A stretch of DNA of 53,266 nt from contig JAJDZG010000163.1 of the NCBI GenBank assembly GCA_022824765.1, positions 1-53,266 of the forward strand. Direction: 5' to 3'. The translations under genes were made by a program, and so were the position numbers. Shown one piece after another: positions 41,995-50,583 of the stretch (position 1 is its first letter; every line of letters begins with the position of its first letter). This DNA is from Dehalococcoidia bacterium (GTDB taxonomy: Bacteria; Chloroflexota; Dehalococcoidia; Bin125). A model generated the notes under the pieces. It made no database searches and was not told where the DNA came from. It saw only the letters and a list, made by a program, of their open reading frames with translations.

Positions 41995-43214
41995 AGCACG
42001 AATTCGATCTTCGACCATGACTCGCGCAGCGCCGACTCGACCTCTGACGGATCACCGCCTCGAGCGAATATGAAGCCCGGATAGTCCGCGCCATCGGGCA
42101 ATGGGACCAGCCGGTCGCCGACGCGCGCTTCCATCTCGATCTGCTCGATCAGCGGCACGGCGGATGCCTCCTCGAGACCGTGGATCGCTCTGATCCGCCC
42201 GCGTCCCACAATCGGCATCATCATCACGCCGGCCGCCCGTGCGTCCCGGTTGAGCGATTCCAACGGTGCGCTGATCGCATGCCTCAGCACGATCTCCTCC
42301 AGCGACATGCCAGCGCCAAACTGCAGCGTTCGCGCGCAGAGTCCGCCGATCGTGCGGGCGGCGACGTCGACCGGCCAAGCGCCCTCGTCGTTGAGCCTCA
42401 GCTCGGCGTGCAGCGGACCATCGCGCAGACCGAGCGCCTCAGCCGAGCGTCGCGCAGCCTCCACCACCTGGTCTTGCTGCTGCTGCGGCAACCGCGACGG
42501 CGTGACGTAGATCGTCTCCTCGAAGAAGGGACCATCGAGCGGATCGGGCTTGTCGAAGATCGCGAGCGTGTGCAACTCGCCGTCGCGCAGCAATCCCTCT
42601 AACGCCACCTCGATGCCGGGGATGTATCCCTCGACCAGATAGCGATCGGCCAGATCGCCGCATTCTTCGGCGGCCGACTTGCTGCTCAGCAGACGCCGCA
42701 GCCGCTCTACGGCCTGGTCGAACGACGACGCATCGTCCGCCCGCATGACGCCGCGCGATCCGTTCAGGCCGAGCGGTTTGATCACAACGGGATACTCAAG
42801 CTGCGCGGCGGGACTTGGATCGTCGAAGCGGCAGACCTGCCAGCTCGGAGATTGCACGCCGGCCTCGTCCAACGCCTGGCGCAGCGCCGACTTGTCGCGC
42901 GTGCCCATCACGGATTCCGGCGAGTTGCCCGTCAGCTGCAGCTCCGCGCTCGCGTGGGCGGCGAGGATGGTGCCAGGATCGTCCACCGCGACGACCGCGT
43001 CCAACGGGAACCGGTCGGCGTATCGAGCGACCGCCTGCGCGCCGCGCTCGATGTCGTGGTAGGGCAACGTCAGCCAACGGCCGGGATACATGTCGGCCAG
43101 CGGTTGGTCGATGTCGGAGGCGACCACGACATCCAGGCCCAGCTTGTCGGCGGCCGACATAAAGTCGGGCGCACGGTACGACGCGGTTGGGATGAGCAGC
43201 ATGACGCGCGGCAT
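41991..43214 (-). CDS. ATP-grasp superfamily ligase
   Basis: 407 residues from the ATG at 43214, which sits exactly 6 nt after TAGCCT; the tracked GTG at 43220 is inside that spacer. N-terminal pre-ATP-grasp Rossmann part ([31 protein letters not shown]), then ATP-grasp: [20 protein letters not shown] (phosphate-binding loop), [42 protein letters not shown] (metal-binding Glu/Asp and Arg). Resembles carnosine-synthase-like and L-amino-acid ligases that join a carboxylate to an amine. Substrates unknown. Confidence 0.88.
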   Translation of the reverse strand: MPRVMLLIPTASYRAPDFMSAADKLGLDVVVASDIDQPLADMYPGRWLTLPYHDIERGAQAVARYADRFPLDAVVAVDDPGTILAAHASAELQLTGNSPESVMGTRDKSALRQALDEAGVQSPSWQVCRFDDPSPAAQLEYPVVIKPLGLNGSRGVMRADDASSFDQAVERLRRLLSSKSAAEECGDLADRYLVEGYIPGIEVALEGLLRDGELHTLAIFDKPDPLDGPFFEETIYVTPSRLPQQQQDQVVEAARRSAEALGLRDGPLHAELRLNDEGAWPVDVAARTIGGLCARTLQFGAGMSLEEIVLRHAISAPLESLNRDARAAGVMMMPIVGRGRIRAIHGLEEASAVPLIEQIEMEARVGDRLVPLPDGADYPGFIFARGGDPSEVESALRESWSKIEFVL

Positions 43215-43226
43215 ACGCACAGGCTA
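43215..43226 (-). promoter_or_regulatory. Leaderless promoter of the ATP-grasp gene
   Basis: Minus strand: TAGCCT, GTGCGT (6 nt), ATG at 43214. Back-to-back with the copA promoter 30 nt away. Confidence 0.6.
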
Positions 43227-43256
43227 CCGCTCCAACACCCTCGGCATCGGCGGCCA

Positions 43257-43268
43257 TATCCTGCGGTA
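43257..43268 (+). promoter_or_regulatory. Leaderless promoter of the copper ATPase gene
   Basis: TATCCT (43257-43262), gcggta (6 nt), ATG at 43269. No strong -35 box or copper-responsive operator was recognised. Confidence 0.6.
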
Positions 43269-45524
43269 ATGACCACAACGACCGAGCGCGCGTCACAGAC
43301 CCTGCAGATCGACGGGATGCACTGCGCCGCCTGTGTCCGCCGGGTCGAGCGGGCGCTGGTCAAGGTCGACGGCGTTGCCTCGGCCAACGCGGACTTCATC
43401 GCCGGACGCGCGATCATCGCGGTCGAGCAGCCGGTCCAGTCCGATGCACTGAGCGCCGCAATCTCCGGCGCGGGCTACGAGCTGGTCGACCGCGTCGAGG
43501 ACGCGGCACCCACAGCGGCCGAGCTTGGCCCCATGCTGCTCCGCGCGGGACCGGCGCTGCTCGTCGGATGGGGTGTCTTCTTTGCCATGCAAGCCAACCG
43601 CTGGGCGACGCTTGGCTGGGACCCCGATCTGCTGCATCCAATCCTCTTTGCAATCTCCACGCCGATCCTCGCCTGGGCGGTCTGGCCGATGCTGCTGCGA
43701 GCCGCGCAATCTGCAGCCAACCGCCGCACGGACATGGACACGCTGATCGTGATCGGCGTAGCCGCTGCCTGGGGCTACAGCACGCTTGCGGCGCTCGCGC
43801 CGTCCGTGCTTGATCAGGCCGACACCGACCGGGACGTCTACTTCGATACGGCGTTGATCATCGTCGGATTCGTCAGCCTCGGTCGAGCGCTGGAAGCGCG
43901 TGTCCGAATTCGAGCCGCTGCGTCGCTGACACGCCTGTTGGAACTCACACCGCAAAGAGCTCGCGTGGTCGAAGACGGAGTCGAGCGTGACATCCCCGCA
44001 GCCGATGTCGAACTGGGCGACACCCTGCTCGTCCGTCCCGGCGAACAGGTGCCGGTCGACGGCCAGGTGTTAAGCGGGGCGAGCGCGGTTGACGAGTCAA
44101 TGCTCACCGGCGAGAGCCTGCCCGTCGCCAAGTCAATCGATGACATGGTCTTCGCTGGCACACTGAATCTGGACGGCGCGTTCCGCTATCGGGCGATGCA
44201 AGTCGGAGCCGCGACAGCGCTGGCGCGGATCACGTCGGTGGTGGAACATGCGCAGGCATCCAAGGCGCCGATCCAACGACTCGCCGATCAGATCGCGGGC
44301 GTCTTCGTACCGTTCGTGATCGCCGTTGCGGCCATCACGCTGGTCGCCTGGGGTCTCTTCGGGGGCAGCGTCGGCTGGACGAGCGCTCTGCTTAGCGCGG
44401 TGGCCGTGTTGGTCGTCGCCTGCCCTTGCGCGTTGGGCTTGGCGACTCCCGCCGCGGTCGCCGCCGGATCGGGCCGAGCCGCCCGGCTCGGCATCCTCTT
44501 CCGCGACGCCGAGTCACTCGAAGCGGCCGGACAGATCGATACCGTCGTCTGGGACAAGACAGGCACGCTGACCAGCGGCCGCCACGAAGTGGCCGAGGTC
44601 GAAGCATCCCACGCCGCCTCGGCGGATACGGTCGTTCGGCTCGCCGCCGCAATCGAGGCGCAGTCGGAGCATCCACTCGCCGCAGCCATCGTCGCCTATG
44701 CCGAAGACGCGAACATACAGCCACCGTCCGTTGTCGATGGATTCCAGAACTCACCCGGCCGCGGCGCTGCTGCGACCGTTGGAGGCCGACGAATCGTCGT
44801 CGGCAGCGCCAGACTGATGGCCGATCAGTCCGTCGCGATTCCCGAACGATCCGTTGATCGTCCCGACACGCCGGTCTACGTCGCCGCAGATGGACAACTG
44901 CTGGGAACAATCTGGCTGCGCGATCAGCTCCGACCGGGCAGTCCAAAGGCCGTCCAGCTGCTGGCGGAACGGAACGTCACGTCGCTGCTCGTCTCTGGGG
45001 ACACGGCTGCGGCCGTGCGCGCTGCCGCGGCGCAGACCGGCATCCAGGACTATCGATTCGGCGTGCTGCCGACGGACAAGGCCGCGGCGGTCTCCGCCCT
45101 GCAGTCGGACGGCCAGCGCGTGGCGATGGTCGGCGATGGAGTCAACGACGCGCCAGCGCTCGTGCAGGCCGACGTGGGATTCGCAATGCGCACCGGCTCG
45201 GACATCGCCCTGGAGGCGGCAGATGTGGGATTGATGCAGTCCAATCCGCGCCGCGCGGCTGAGGCGGTGATCCTCGCGCGATCGGTTCGCGCGGTCATTC
45301 GCCAGAATCTCAGCTTCGCCTTTGCCTACAACCTCCTGCTGATTCCGCTCGCCGCCGGCGTCGCCGTGCCCGTCTTCGACGCCGTCGGCGGCGTTCCCGA
45401 CGGCCTGCAGTGGCTCTTCGGCGAGCGCGGCCAGTTCGAGCCAATCGCCGCCGCGCTCGCAATGGTCGCCAGCTCGCTCAGCGTCCTCACCAACGCCCTC
45501 CGCCTCAACCGCTGGTCCATCTAG
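43269..45524 (+). CDS. copA: Cu(I)-exporting P1B-type ATPase (CopA-like)
   Basis: 751 residues from the ATG at 43269; the tracked ORF extends back over the divergent gene. One N-terminal heavy-metal domain with GMHCAAC (Cys19, Cys22), actuator TGES, transmembrane Cys-Pro-Cys (385-387) in [12 protein letters not shown], phosphorylated Asp429 in [16 protein letters not shown] and [11 protein letters not shown]. The last helices contain [10 protein letters not shown] and [15 protein letters not shown] (Asn-Tyr-Asn and Met-x2-Ser-Ser), the P1B-1 pattern for Cu(I)/Ag(I). Exports copper from the cytoplasm. Confidence 0.95.
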   Translation: MTTTTERASQTLQIDGMHCAACVRRVERALVKVDGVASANADFIAGRAIIAVEQPVQSDALSAAISGAGYELVDRVEDAAPTAAELGPMLLRAGPALLVGWGVFFAMQANRWATLGWDPDLLHPILFAISTPILAWAVWPMLLRAAQSAANRRTDMDTLIVIGVAAAWGYSTLAALAPSVLDQADTDRDVYFDTALIIVGFVSLGRALEARVRIRAAASLTRLLELTPQRARVVEDGVERDIPAADVELGDTLLVRPGEQVPVDGQVLSGASAVDESMLTGESLPVAKSIDDMVFAGTLNLDGAFRYRAMQVGAATALARITSVVEHAQASKAPIQRLADQIAGVFVPFVIAVAAITLVAWGLFGGSVGWTSALLSAVAVLVVACPCALGLATPAAVAAGSGRAARLGILFRDAESLEAAGQIDTVVWDKTGTLTSGRHEVAEVEASHAASADTVVRLAAAIEAQSEHPLAAAIVAYAEDANIQPPSVVDGFQNSPGRGAAATVGGRRIVVGSARLMADQSVAIPERSVDRPDTPVYVAADGQLLGTIWLRDQLRPGSPKAVQLLAERNVTSLLVSGDTAAAVRAAAAQTGIQDYRFGVLPTDKAAAVSALQSDGQRVAMVGDGVNDAPALVQADVGFAMRTGSDIALEAADVGLMQSNPRRAAEAVILARSVRAVIRQNLSFAFAYNLLLIPLAAGVAVPVFDAVGGVPDGLQWLFGERGQFEPIAAALAMVASSLSVLTNALRLNRWSI

Positions 45525-45607
45525 CCCCAGCCACCGTCACTCCAGCCCCCACAGCCATCCCAGCGACCACTGCCATCCCAGCCCCACCCCGTCATTCCAG
45601 CCTCCCC

Positions 45608-46131
45608 CGTCATTCCAGCTTGTCTGGAATCTCGCCCGTCCCGAAGCACCCACAGCAAACGAGGTCCCAGACGTAGCTGGGACGACGAACCGCAACCATC
45701 CTCCCAACGTCCGCCATCCCACCGACCACCGTCATTCCAGCCCCACCCCGTCATTCCAGCTTGTCTGGAATCTCGCCCGTCATCTCGCCCGGCCCGAAGC
45801 GCAAACCGCAAACGAGGTCCCAGACGTAGCTGGGACGACGATCACGCCAACCTCCCAACGTCCGCCATACCAGCGACCACTGCCATCCCAGCCCAACTCC
45901 GTCATTCCAGCTTGTCTGGAATCTCGCCCGTCATCTCGCCCGACCCGAAGCGCAAACCGCAAACGAGGTCCCAGACTCCGCTGGGACGACGGACCGCGAC
46001 CATCCTCCCAACGTCCGCCATTCCCGCGACCACCGTCATTCCAGCCCCACCCCGTCATTCCAGCTTGTCTGGAATCCCGCCCGACCCGAAGCACGCGCAG
46101 CAAACAAGGTCCCAGACGTCGCTGCGATGAC
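45608..46131. repeat. Block of four composite palindromic elements
   Basis: Each element is CGTCATTCCAGCTTGTCTGG... (hairpin ATTCCAG-CTTGT-CTGGAAT), a spacer, then GTCCCAG-ACGTAG-CTGGGAC followed by gacg. Starts are at 45608 (80 bp), 45749 (92 bp), 45900 (92 bp) and 46053 (about 79 bp, right arm degenerate). The 92-bp forms contain an extra cgtcatctcgcc. Half copies of the first hairpin (cgtcattccagcccc) sit between. The whole 45525-46170 gap is built of such sequence and holds no gene. Confidence 0.9.
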
Positions 46132-46170
46132 AATCTACGACCGCTTCCTCGCCGTCACCGTGAACGGACC

Positions 46171-47784
46171 CTAGGCCGAGTCTTCCCTTAGCTGCTCCGA
46201 CGGCGGTGGCTGCGTGCCGTCTTCGAGGATCACGAAGCGACGGTGAAGCTCGACGAAGTAGTCGCGGACGGCTTGCGCGCGCTGATCCTCCGACCAGCCG
46301 AGTCGATCGCCCATGATCTCGGACGTTGACCGCGCTGCGCTGCGGCCCAGGTCCCTGGTCAGACCGACGACCGTGCGTCGGAGCAACACGTCGGCCACGG
46401 TCCGGGCGCCCTCGTGATCGACGCCGTAAGCGACCTGAGCGCCGATGTCGCGGTGTTGGTCTGAGATCGGGCGGGCCAGGCTCGAATCGGCGGCGGCGTA
46501 CGCGGCGACTTGCGGCGCGCTCAAACCGTAGACCGTGCGCAAGTGCTCCTGTGTGTCCGGCGGCAGGAAGACGGCGCGACTGGTCGGAATGGCCGGCAGC
46601 GCCGCGATGCCGCGCGCTCGCGGACGGCCGATCATCCCCGCCACCGCTTCCGCGACCTTGCGGCCCAGCTCGGCAGCGGTCGTGAGCTTCCCGCCCACGA
46701 TCGAGATCAGCTGTTGCACGCCCTCCGAACTGTGGTCGGCGATGATCGACTTCCGCGAGATCGCGCCCTCGAAGACTCCCTCGCCCGCGCGCGCCAGCGG
46801 TCGCACACCCGAGTAGGCGTACAACACGTTGCGATGCTCGACGCCGACGCCGGGCAGGATTCTGGCCGCCTCGGCGACCAGATAGTCGATCTCCCAGCCG
46901 GCCGCGCGGACGCCTGACGGATCCTCGTCGTCGCGCACGTCGGTGGTGCCGATGATGTGATGGTCAAGCCAGGGCGTGATGAACATCGGCCGACCGTCCG
47001 ACTTGGCCGACGCCAGCACCGCGTGGCGCGGACCGCGACCGTCCAGGTCGACCACCAGGTGTGAGCCTCGCGTGCCGCCGACCCGTCGGCGCATCGCGCG
47101 GCCAGTGGCGTCGAGCACCGCGTCGACCCATGGTCCAGCCGCATTGATCACGAGTCGCGCCGACGCGGTTGACCGCCGACCCGTCAGTGCGTCGTGGAAG
47201 TCGACCCCGCGCGCGCGGCCGCCGTCGACGATGATGAAGTCCACCGGCGCGTGATTGCGCAGGTCCGCGCCCGATGCCCGCGCCTGCGCCAGATACTCCA
47301 GCGTCAGCCGCTCTGGCGACCAGACCTGCGCGTCGTGGTAGAGATAGGCGGCCTTGATCTGCTCAGTCGAGACCGATGGCTCGAAGCGCTGCAGCTCCCG
47401 CTCCGAGAACGAGGAGTGCCACGGCGATACTTTGCGAGGCGAGAGCAGGTCGTACAGCGCCAGGCCCGTGCGGATGTACCACGACGGACGCGGGTCGCCC
47501 TCATAGACCGGTAGGATGAAGCCCATCGGACGAACCAGATGCGGCCGCTCGCGCAGCAACCGTTCCCGCGATTGCAGCGACTCGTGCACGAGCCGCGCAT
47601 CGCCCGTCTCCAGGTATCGCAGCCCGCCGTGAATCAGCTTGGTGGACGCTGAGGTCGTGCCCGACGCAAAGTCGTCCCGCTCGAGCACCAGCGTGCGATA
47701 TCCGCGTGCGGCGACAGCAGCAGCGGTTGCCGCGCCGTTGATCCCGCCGCCGATGATGATCACGTCGTACTCAGCCGTCGCCAT
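46171..47784 (-). CDS. glpD: Aerobic-type glycerol-3-phosphate dehydrogenase
   Basis: 537 residues, FAD-dependent, oxidises glycerol-3-phosphate to DHAP and feeds electrons to quinone, peripheral membrane. FAD-binding N-terminus YDVIIIGGGINGAATAAAVAARGYRTLVLERDDFASGTTSASTKLIHGGLRYLE is diagnostic, as are VINAAGPWVDAVLDA, HHIIGTTDV, YAYSGVRPLA and SIVGGKLTTAAELG. Its start follows a -10 box that begins in the glpK stop codon. Downstream of glpK on the minus strand, so the pair handles glycerol catabolism. Confidence 0.96.
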   Translation of the reverse strand: MATAEYDVIIIGGGINGAATAAAVAARGYRTLVLERDDFASGTTSASTKLIHGGLRYLETGDARLVHESLQSRERLLRERPHLVRPMGFILPVYEGDPRPSWYIRTGLALYDLLSPRKVSPWHSSFSERELQRFEPSVSTEQIKAAYLYHDAQVWSPERLTLEYLAQARASGADLRNHAPVDFIIVDGGRARGVDFHDALTGRRSTASARLVINAAGPWVDAVLDATGRAMRRRVGGTRGSHLVVDLDGRGPRHAVLASAKSDGRPMFITPWLDHHIIGTTDVRDDEDPSGVRAAGWEIDYLVAEAARILPGVGVEHRNVLYAYSGVRPLARAGEGVFEGAISRKSIIADHSSEGVQQLISIVGGKLTTAAELGRKVAEAVAGMIGRPRARGIAALPAIPTSRAVFLPPDTQEHLRTVYGLSAPQVAAYAAADSSLARPISDQHRDIGAQVAYGVDHEGARTVADVLLRRTVVGLTRDLGRSAARSTSEIMGDRLGWSEDQRAQAVRDYFVELHRRFVILEDGTQPPPSEQLREDSA

Positions 47785-47796
47785 GACGCCAGCCTA
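47785..47796 (-). promoter_or_regulatory. Leaderless promoter of glpD built on the glpK stop codon
   Basis: Minus strand: TAGGCT, GGCGTC (6 nt), ATG at 47784. The TAG is the glpK stop. It would let glpD be transcribed apart from glpK. Confidence 0.55.
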
Positions 47797-49272
47797 TTCA
47801 CTCCAGCCGGCTTCGCGCGCAATCTCTGGAGCAGTCTCCCGCGCGAATCGCTGTACCGCGCGCCGCGCCGATGTCCACGCTGAGAACTGCGCCTCCAGAT
47901 CGCCGTCAGGGACGAAGCGATCGTCGGACCGCTCAATCTGCGCCTCGAACCCGGCGCTCTGCATCGCCAATCGGGCCACGCCGAGCGACGTCGTCTCCTG
48001 GATCGTGGGCCGCAGAATCGGACGCTGCAGCGCGTTGGCCTGAATCTGCATCATCACGTCACTGGCGGTCATCCCGCCGTCGACGCGCAGCTCGTCAATC
48101 GGGCCGCTGCCGATCTCCATCGCTTCCACGATCTCGCGGACGCGGAAGGCGATGGACTCCAGCGCAGCACGGGCGATCTGAGCCGACGATGACCCTCGCG
48201 AGAGGCCCAGCACGGCGGCCCGCGCGTCAGGATCCCAGTGCGGCGAGCCGAGTCCGGCGAACGCTGGAACGACCGTCACCCCGCCAGAGTCCTCAGTCGA
48301 CGCGGCCAACGCCGACACGCCCGGCGCAGAGTCCGCAAGTCGGAGCGCATCCCTGAGCCATTGGACGACGGAACCGGCAGTGAACACGCCGCCCTCGAAC
48401 GCAAAGCCGCCGTCTGCGGCGGCGGTCGTCAGCAGTCCCCGCGGAGGCGGGACCGCATCGCGGCCCGCGTGCGCCAGGACGAATGCGCCGGTGCCGTACG
48501 TACACTTCGCGGAGCCCGGCTCGACAATCTCGTGACCGTAGAGCGCCGCCTGCTGATCTCCCGCGACCGCGAGGATGGGCAGTCGTCGACCGAGCAGATC
48601 GGGCGCGGTCTCGCCGAACTCACCCGCGCTCGACCGCACCTCGGGCAGGATCGATCGCGGCACACCCTGCCAACGGCACAGATCATCGTCCCAACAGCGA
48701 TCCGACAAGTTCCAGAGCATCGTGCGGGACGCGTTCGTGGTGTCAGTCGCATGAACGCCCGCATGGTCGCTGCCGCTCGTCAGCTTGGCGATCAGCCAGC
48801 TGTCGACCGTGCCCGCAGCGAGGTCTCCAGCCTCCGCCAGATCGCTCGCGCCAGGCACGTTGCGCAACAGCCAGGAAAACTTAGGACCCGAAAAATAGGC
48901 GTCGGGCGTCAGACCCGACTTCTCGCGGATCGCGTCGCCATGTTCCGCCGCCAGCCGCGACGCGACGCCCGACGTTCGCCGGCATTGCCAGACGATCGCA
49001 GGGCCGATCGGCTCCAATGTGTGACGATCCCAGAGCAGCGATGTCTCGCGTTGATTGGCAATGGCCACGGCGCGGATGTCGTCCACGCCGACCGTCGCCA
49101 CCGCCTCACGAGCGACCGCAAGTTGGGAGTTCCAGAGATCGGCGGGCGACTGCTCGACCCAGCCAGGATTCGGATAGCTGGACTCGACCGCGCGTTGGGC
49201 GCGGGCCACGATACGGCCGCGCGCGTCCCAGATCAGCGCGCGACTCGATGATGTGCCCTGGTCGAGCGTCAG
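47794..49272 (-). CDS. glpK: Glycerol kinase GlpK lacking a canonical start codon
   Basis: FGGY kinase phosphorylating glycerol. The tracked start (49209) would delete the first strand and the phosphate loop, yet the frame upstream clearly codes for them: RLFLTLDQGTSSSRALIWD. Other motifs: YFSGPKFSWLL, ATDTTNASRTMLW, LAVAGDQQAALYG, KCTYGTGAFVLAH, PAFAGLGSPHW, RVDGGMTASDVMM and QETTSLGVARLA. No ATG, GTG or TTG exists in frame between the previous gene and LFLTLDQGT; CTG at 49272 is the best remaining option (492 aa). Sequence error, non-AUG start or early decay are all possible. Confidence 0.88.
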   Translation of the reverse strand: MTLDQGTSSSRALIWDARGRIVARAQRAVESSYPNPGWVEQSPADLWNSQLAVAREAVATVGVDDIRAVAIANQRETSLLWDRHTLEPIGPAIVWQCRRTSGVASRLAAEHGDAIREKSGLTPDAYFSGPKFSWLLRNVPGASDLAEAGDLAAGTVDSWLIAKLTSGSDHAGVHATDTTNASRTMLWNLSDRCWDDDLCRWQGVPRSILPEVRSSAGEFGETAPDLLGRRLPILAVAGDQQAALYGHEIVEPGSAKCTYGTGAFVLAHAGRDAVPPPRGLLTTAAADGGFAFEGGVFTAGSVVQWLRDALRLADSAPGVSALAASTEDSGGVTVVPAFAGLGSPHWDPDARAAVLGLSRGSSSAQIARAALESIAFRVREIVEAMEIGSGPIDELRVDGGMTASDVMMQIQANALQRPILRPTIQETTSLGVARLAMQSAGFEAQIERSDDRFVPDGDLEAQFSAWTSARRAVQRFARETAPEIAREAGWSE

Positions 49273-49286
49273 AAATAGGCGGGAAG

Positions 49287-49385
49287 CTACGCCTCGTCCT
49301 CCGCGTCCTTGCGACGGCCCATGACCACTCGGGCAACAGCGGCCACGACGGCCAGCAACGCGCCAACACCAACGATGCGCCTCAT
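49287..49385 (-). CDS. Small single-span membrane protein upstream of glpK
   Basis: 32 residues, ATG at 49385 with AGAGGA 6 nt upstream and TAG at 49287-49289. Sequence MRRIVGVGALLAVVAAVARV then a basic-acidic tail. One hydrophobic segment flanked by Arg suggests an N-out or N-in single membrane span. It lies just before glpK and shares its stop codon with a TAGCTT box. A larger upstream start in the track has no support. Function unknown. Confidence 0.5.
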   Translation of the reverse strand: MRRIVGVGALLAVVAAVARVVMGRRKDAEDEA

Positions 49386-49508
49386 GTTGTGTCCTCTTCT
49401 GCTTGCGGCCGCGCCTTCTGGCGACCCGTCTGTGCGCACAATATCACGATCAACCAGACGCCGCGCGAGCCCACGTTGCACGGCCCTCGCACGGCGACGA
49501 CTCGACAC

Positions 49509-50072
49509 CTAGCCTTCAGGCAGCAGCGTCTGCGGAATGCGGACGCGGTCGCCGATCGCCACCCCCAACGCCTCAAATCCGCCGCGCGGCATCTCCAACG
49601 CGAAGAAGTACGGTTCGCTCGGCCACTTCGACGTCTGATCCTCTGCCAGCAGCGTCGAGAACTCCAGAATCGTGCCATCGCGGTCGAGCCAGGCCACGTG
49701 CAGATCGATCGGCACGTTGTTGTTCCAGAATCCGCCCCCGCGCGGCTGCGTGTCCTCCCAGATGAAGATCATGCCCGTCGCCGGCGGCAAGCCGTGCCAA
49801 TGCATCAGCCCGCGCTGCCGACGCTCGCTCGTATTCGCGACCAGCACGCCCAGCGTCAACTCCCCCGCCGACGTCGCAACCGTCACTTCCGACCAGGGGA
49901 AGACCACCTCGTCCGTGAACGCGGGAATCTGCAACAGACCCGACAGCTCGTCGGGCCGTTCGAGCGCCGGCGCGATCACGCCGCCGCGCAAGGCTGGATC
50001 GCCCGATGGACCGCAGGCCAGCCCGAGCAGCATCGCCAGCGCGACCAGCAGCAGTCCCCAACGTCTCGGCAT
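49509..50072 (-). CDS. DUF192 lipoprotein
   Basis: 187 residues. Lipoprotein signal peptide MPRRWGLLLVALAMLLGLACG with a lipobox ending in Cys20. Mature domain of the DUF192 type: VANTSERRQRGLMHWHGLPPATGMIFIWEDTQPRGGGFWNNNVPIDLHVAWLDRDGTIL and FFALEMPRGGFEALGVAIGDRV. The RGLM, F-W-x-x-N/M-x-P-LD and E-x-P-G segments define the family. Exposed on the outer face of the cytoplasmic membrane or periplasm; role unknown. ATG at 50072 fits the leaderless spacing. Confidence 0.92.
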   Translation of the reverse strand: MPRRWGLLLVALAMLLGLACGPSGDPALRGGVIAPALERPDELSGLLQIPAFTDEVVFPWSEVTVATSAGELTLGVLVANTSERRQRGLMHWHGLPPATGMIFIWEDTQPRGGGFWNNNVPIDLHVAWLDRDGTILEFSTLLAEDQTSKWPSEPYFFALEMPRGGFEALGVAIGDRVRIPQTLLPEG

Positions 50073-50084
50073 ATCGTCAGTCTA
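50073..50084 (-). promoter_or_regulatory. Leaderless promoter of the DUF192 gene
   Basis: Minus strand: TAGACT, GACGAT (6 nt), ATG at 50072. Divergent from the tRNA promoter. Confidence 0.6.
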
Positions 50085-50099
50085 TCCGCCCGCACCCGA

Positions 50100-50105
50100 T
50101 ACACT
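50100..50105 (+). promoter_or_regulatory. -10 box of the tRNA-Met gene
   Basis: TACACT followed by 8 nt and then the first base of the mature tRNA, so transcription would begin at or very near the mature 5' end. Confidence 0.5.
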
Positions 50106-50113
50106 GGAACCCC

Positions 50114-50189
50114 GGGCCGGTAGCTCAGGGGTCAGAGCAGGCGGCTCATAACCGCTCGGTCGTTGGTTCAAATCCAACCCGGCCCACCA
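50114..50189 (+). tRNA. tRNA-Met (anticodon CAU), elongator type
   Basis: 76 nt with encoded CCA. Acceptor GGGCCGG/CCGGCCC with discriminator A, D arm GCTC/GAGC, anticodon stem GGCGG/CCGCT (one G-U) and loop CTCATAA, T arm GTTGG/CCAAC with loop TTCAAAT. The first acceptor pair G-C argues against the initiator tRNA, which has a mismatch there. CUCAUAA is typical of elongator tRNA-Met; a lysidine-modified tRNA-Ile cannot be fully excluded. Confidence 0.92.
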
Positions 50190-50371
50190 CCCTGAACGCA
50201 ACAAAGAACTTTCGCGTTGACGTTCCCGATGGCGCTAGAGGGACGACGGCGCACGGCGTCACTGTCCGCTCTGGCAAACGCATCCGCGAGTGGGACCTAG
50301 GGTCTGTTCACATTTCGCCGCAGATGTGTCAGAGCGGTGCTGCGTGGCGGCGCGGTCTGATCTCCAGGGTT

Positions 50372-50451
50372 CGTCATTCCAGCTTGTCTGGAATCTCGTC
50401 TCGCCAGCTACACAAACCCCAAGCGAGGTCCCAGACTTCGCTGGGACGACG
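50372..50451. repeat. Single 80-bp composite palindromic element downstream of tRNA-Met
   Basis: ATTCCAG-CTTGT-CTGGAAT, then ctacacaaaccccaagcgag, then GTCCCAG-ACTTCG-CTGGGAC. It is nearly identical in reverse complement to 31791-31870. The remainder of the 50190-50583 gap shows no gene; TACACT at 50521 may be the promoter of the SulP gene. Confidence 0.88.
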
Positions 50452-50583
50452 ATCCCCGACCGCGGCGGAGCGTGCGGAGAGCGGCGCTGAAGCCCCGCGC
50501 TAGGCCGTTCTCGCGTCCCCTACACTTGGTCTGCCCCGCTTGCGTGCCGGCGACGGCGCCCGAGTTGAGCCTGAGGCCGCGTG

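Noticed and set aside
50114-50189. tRNA-Met as an integration site for a mobile element
   Set aside because: No integrase gene and no duplicated tRNA 3' end was seen downstream.
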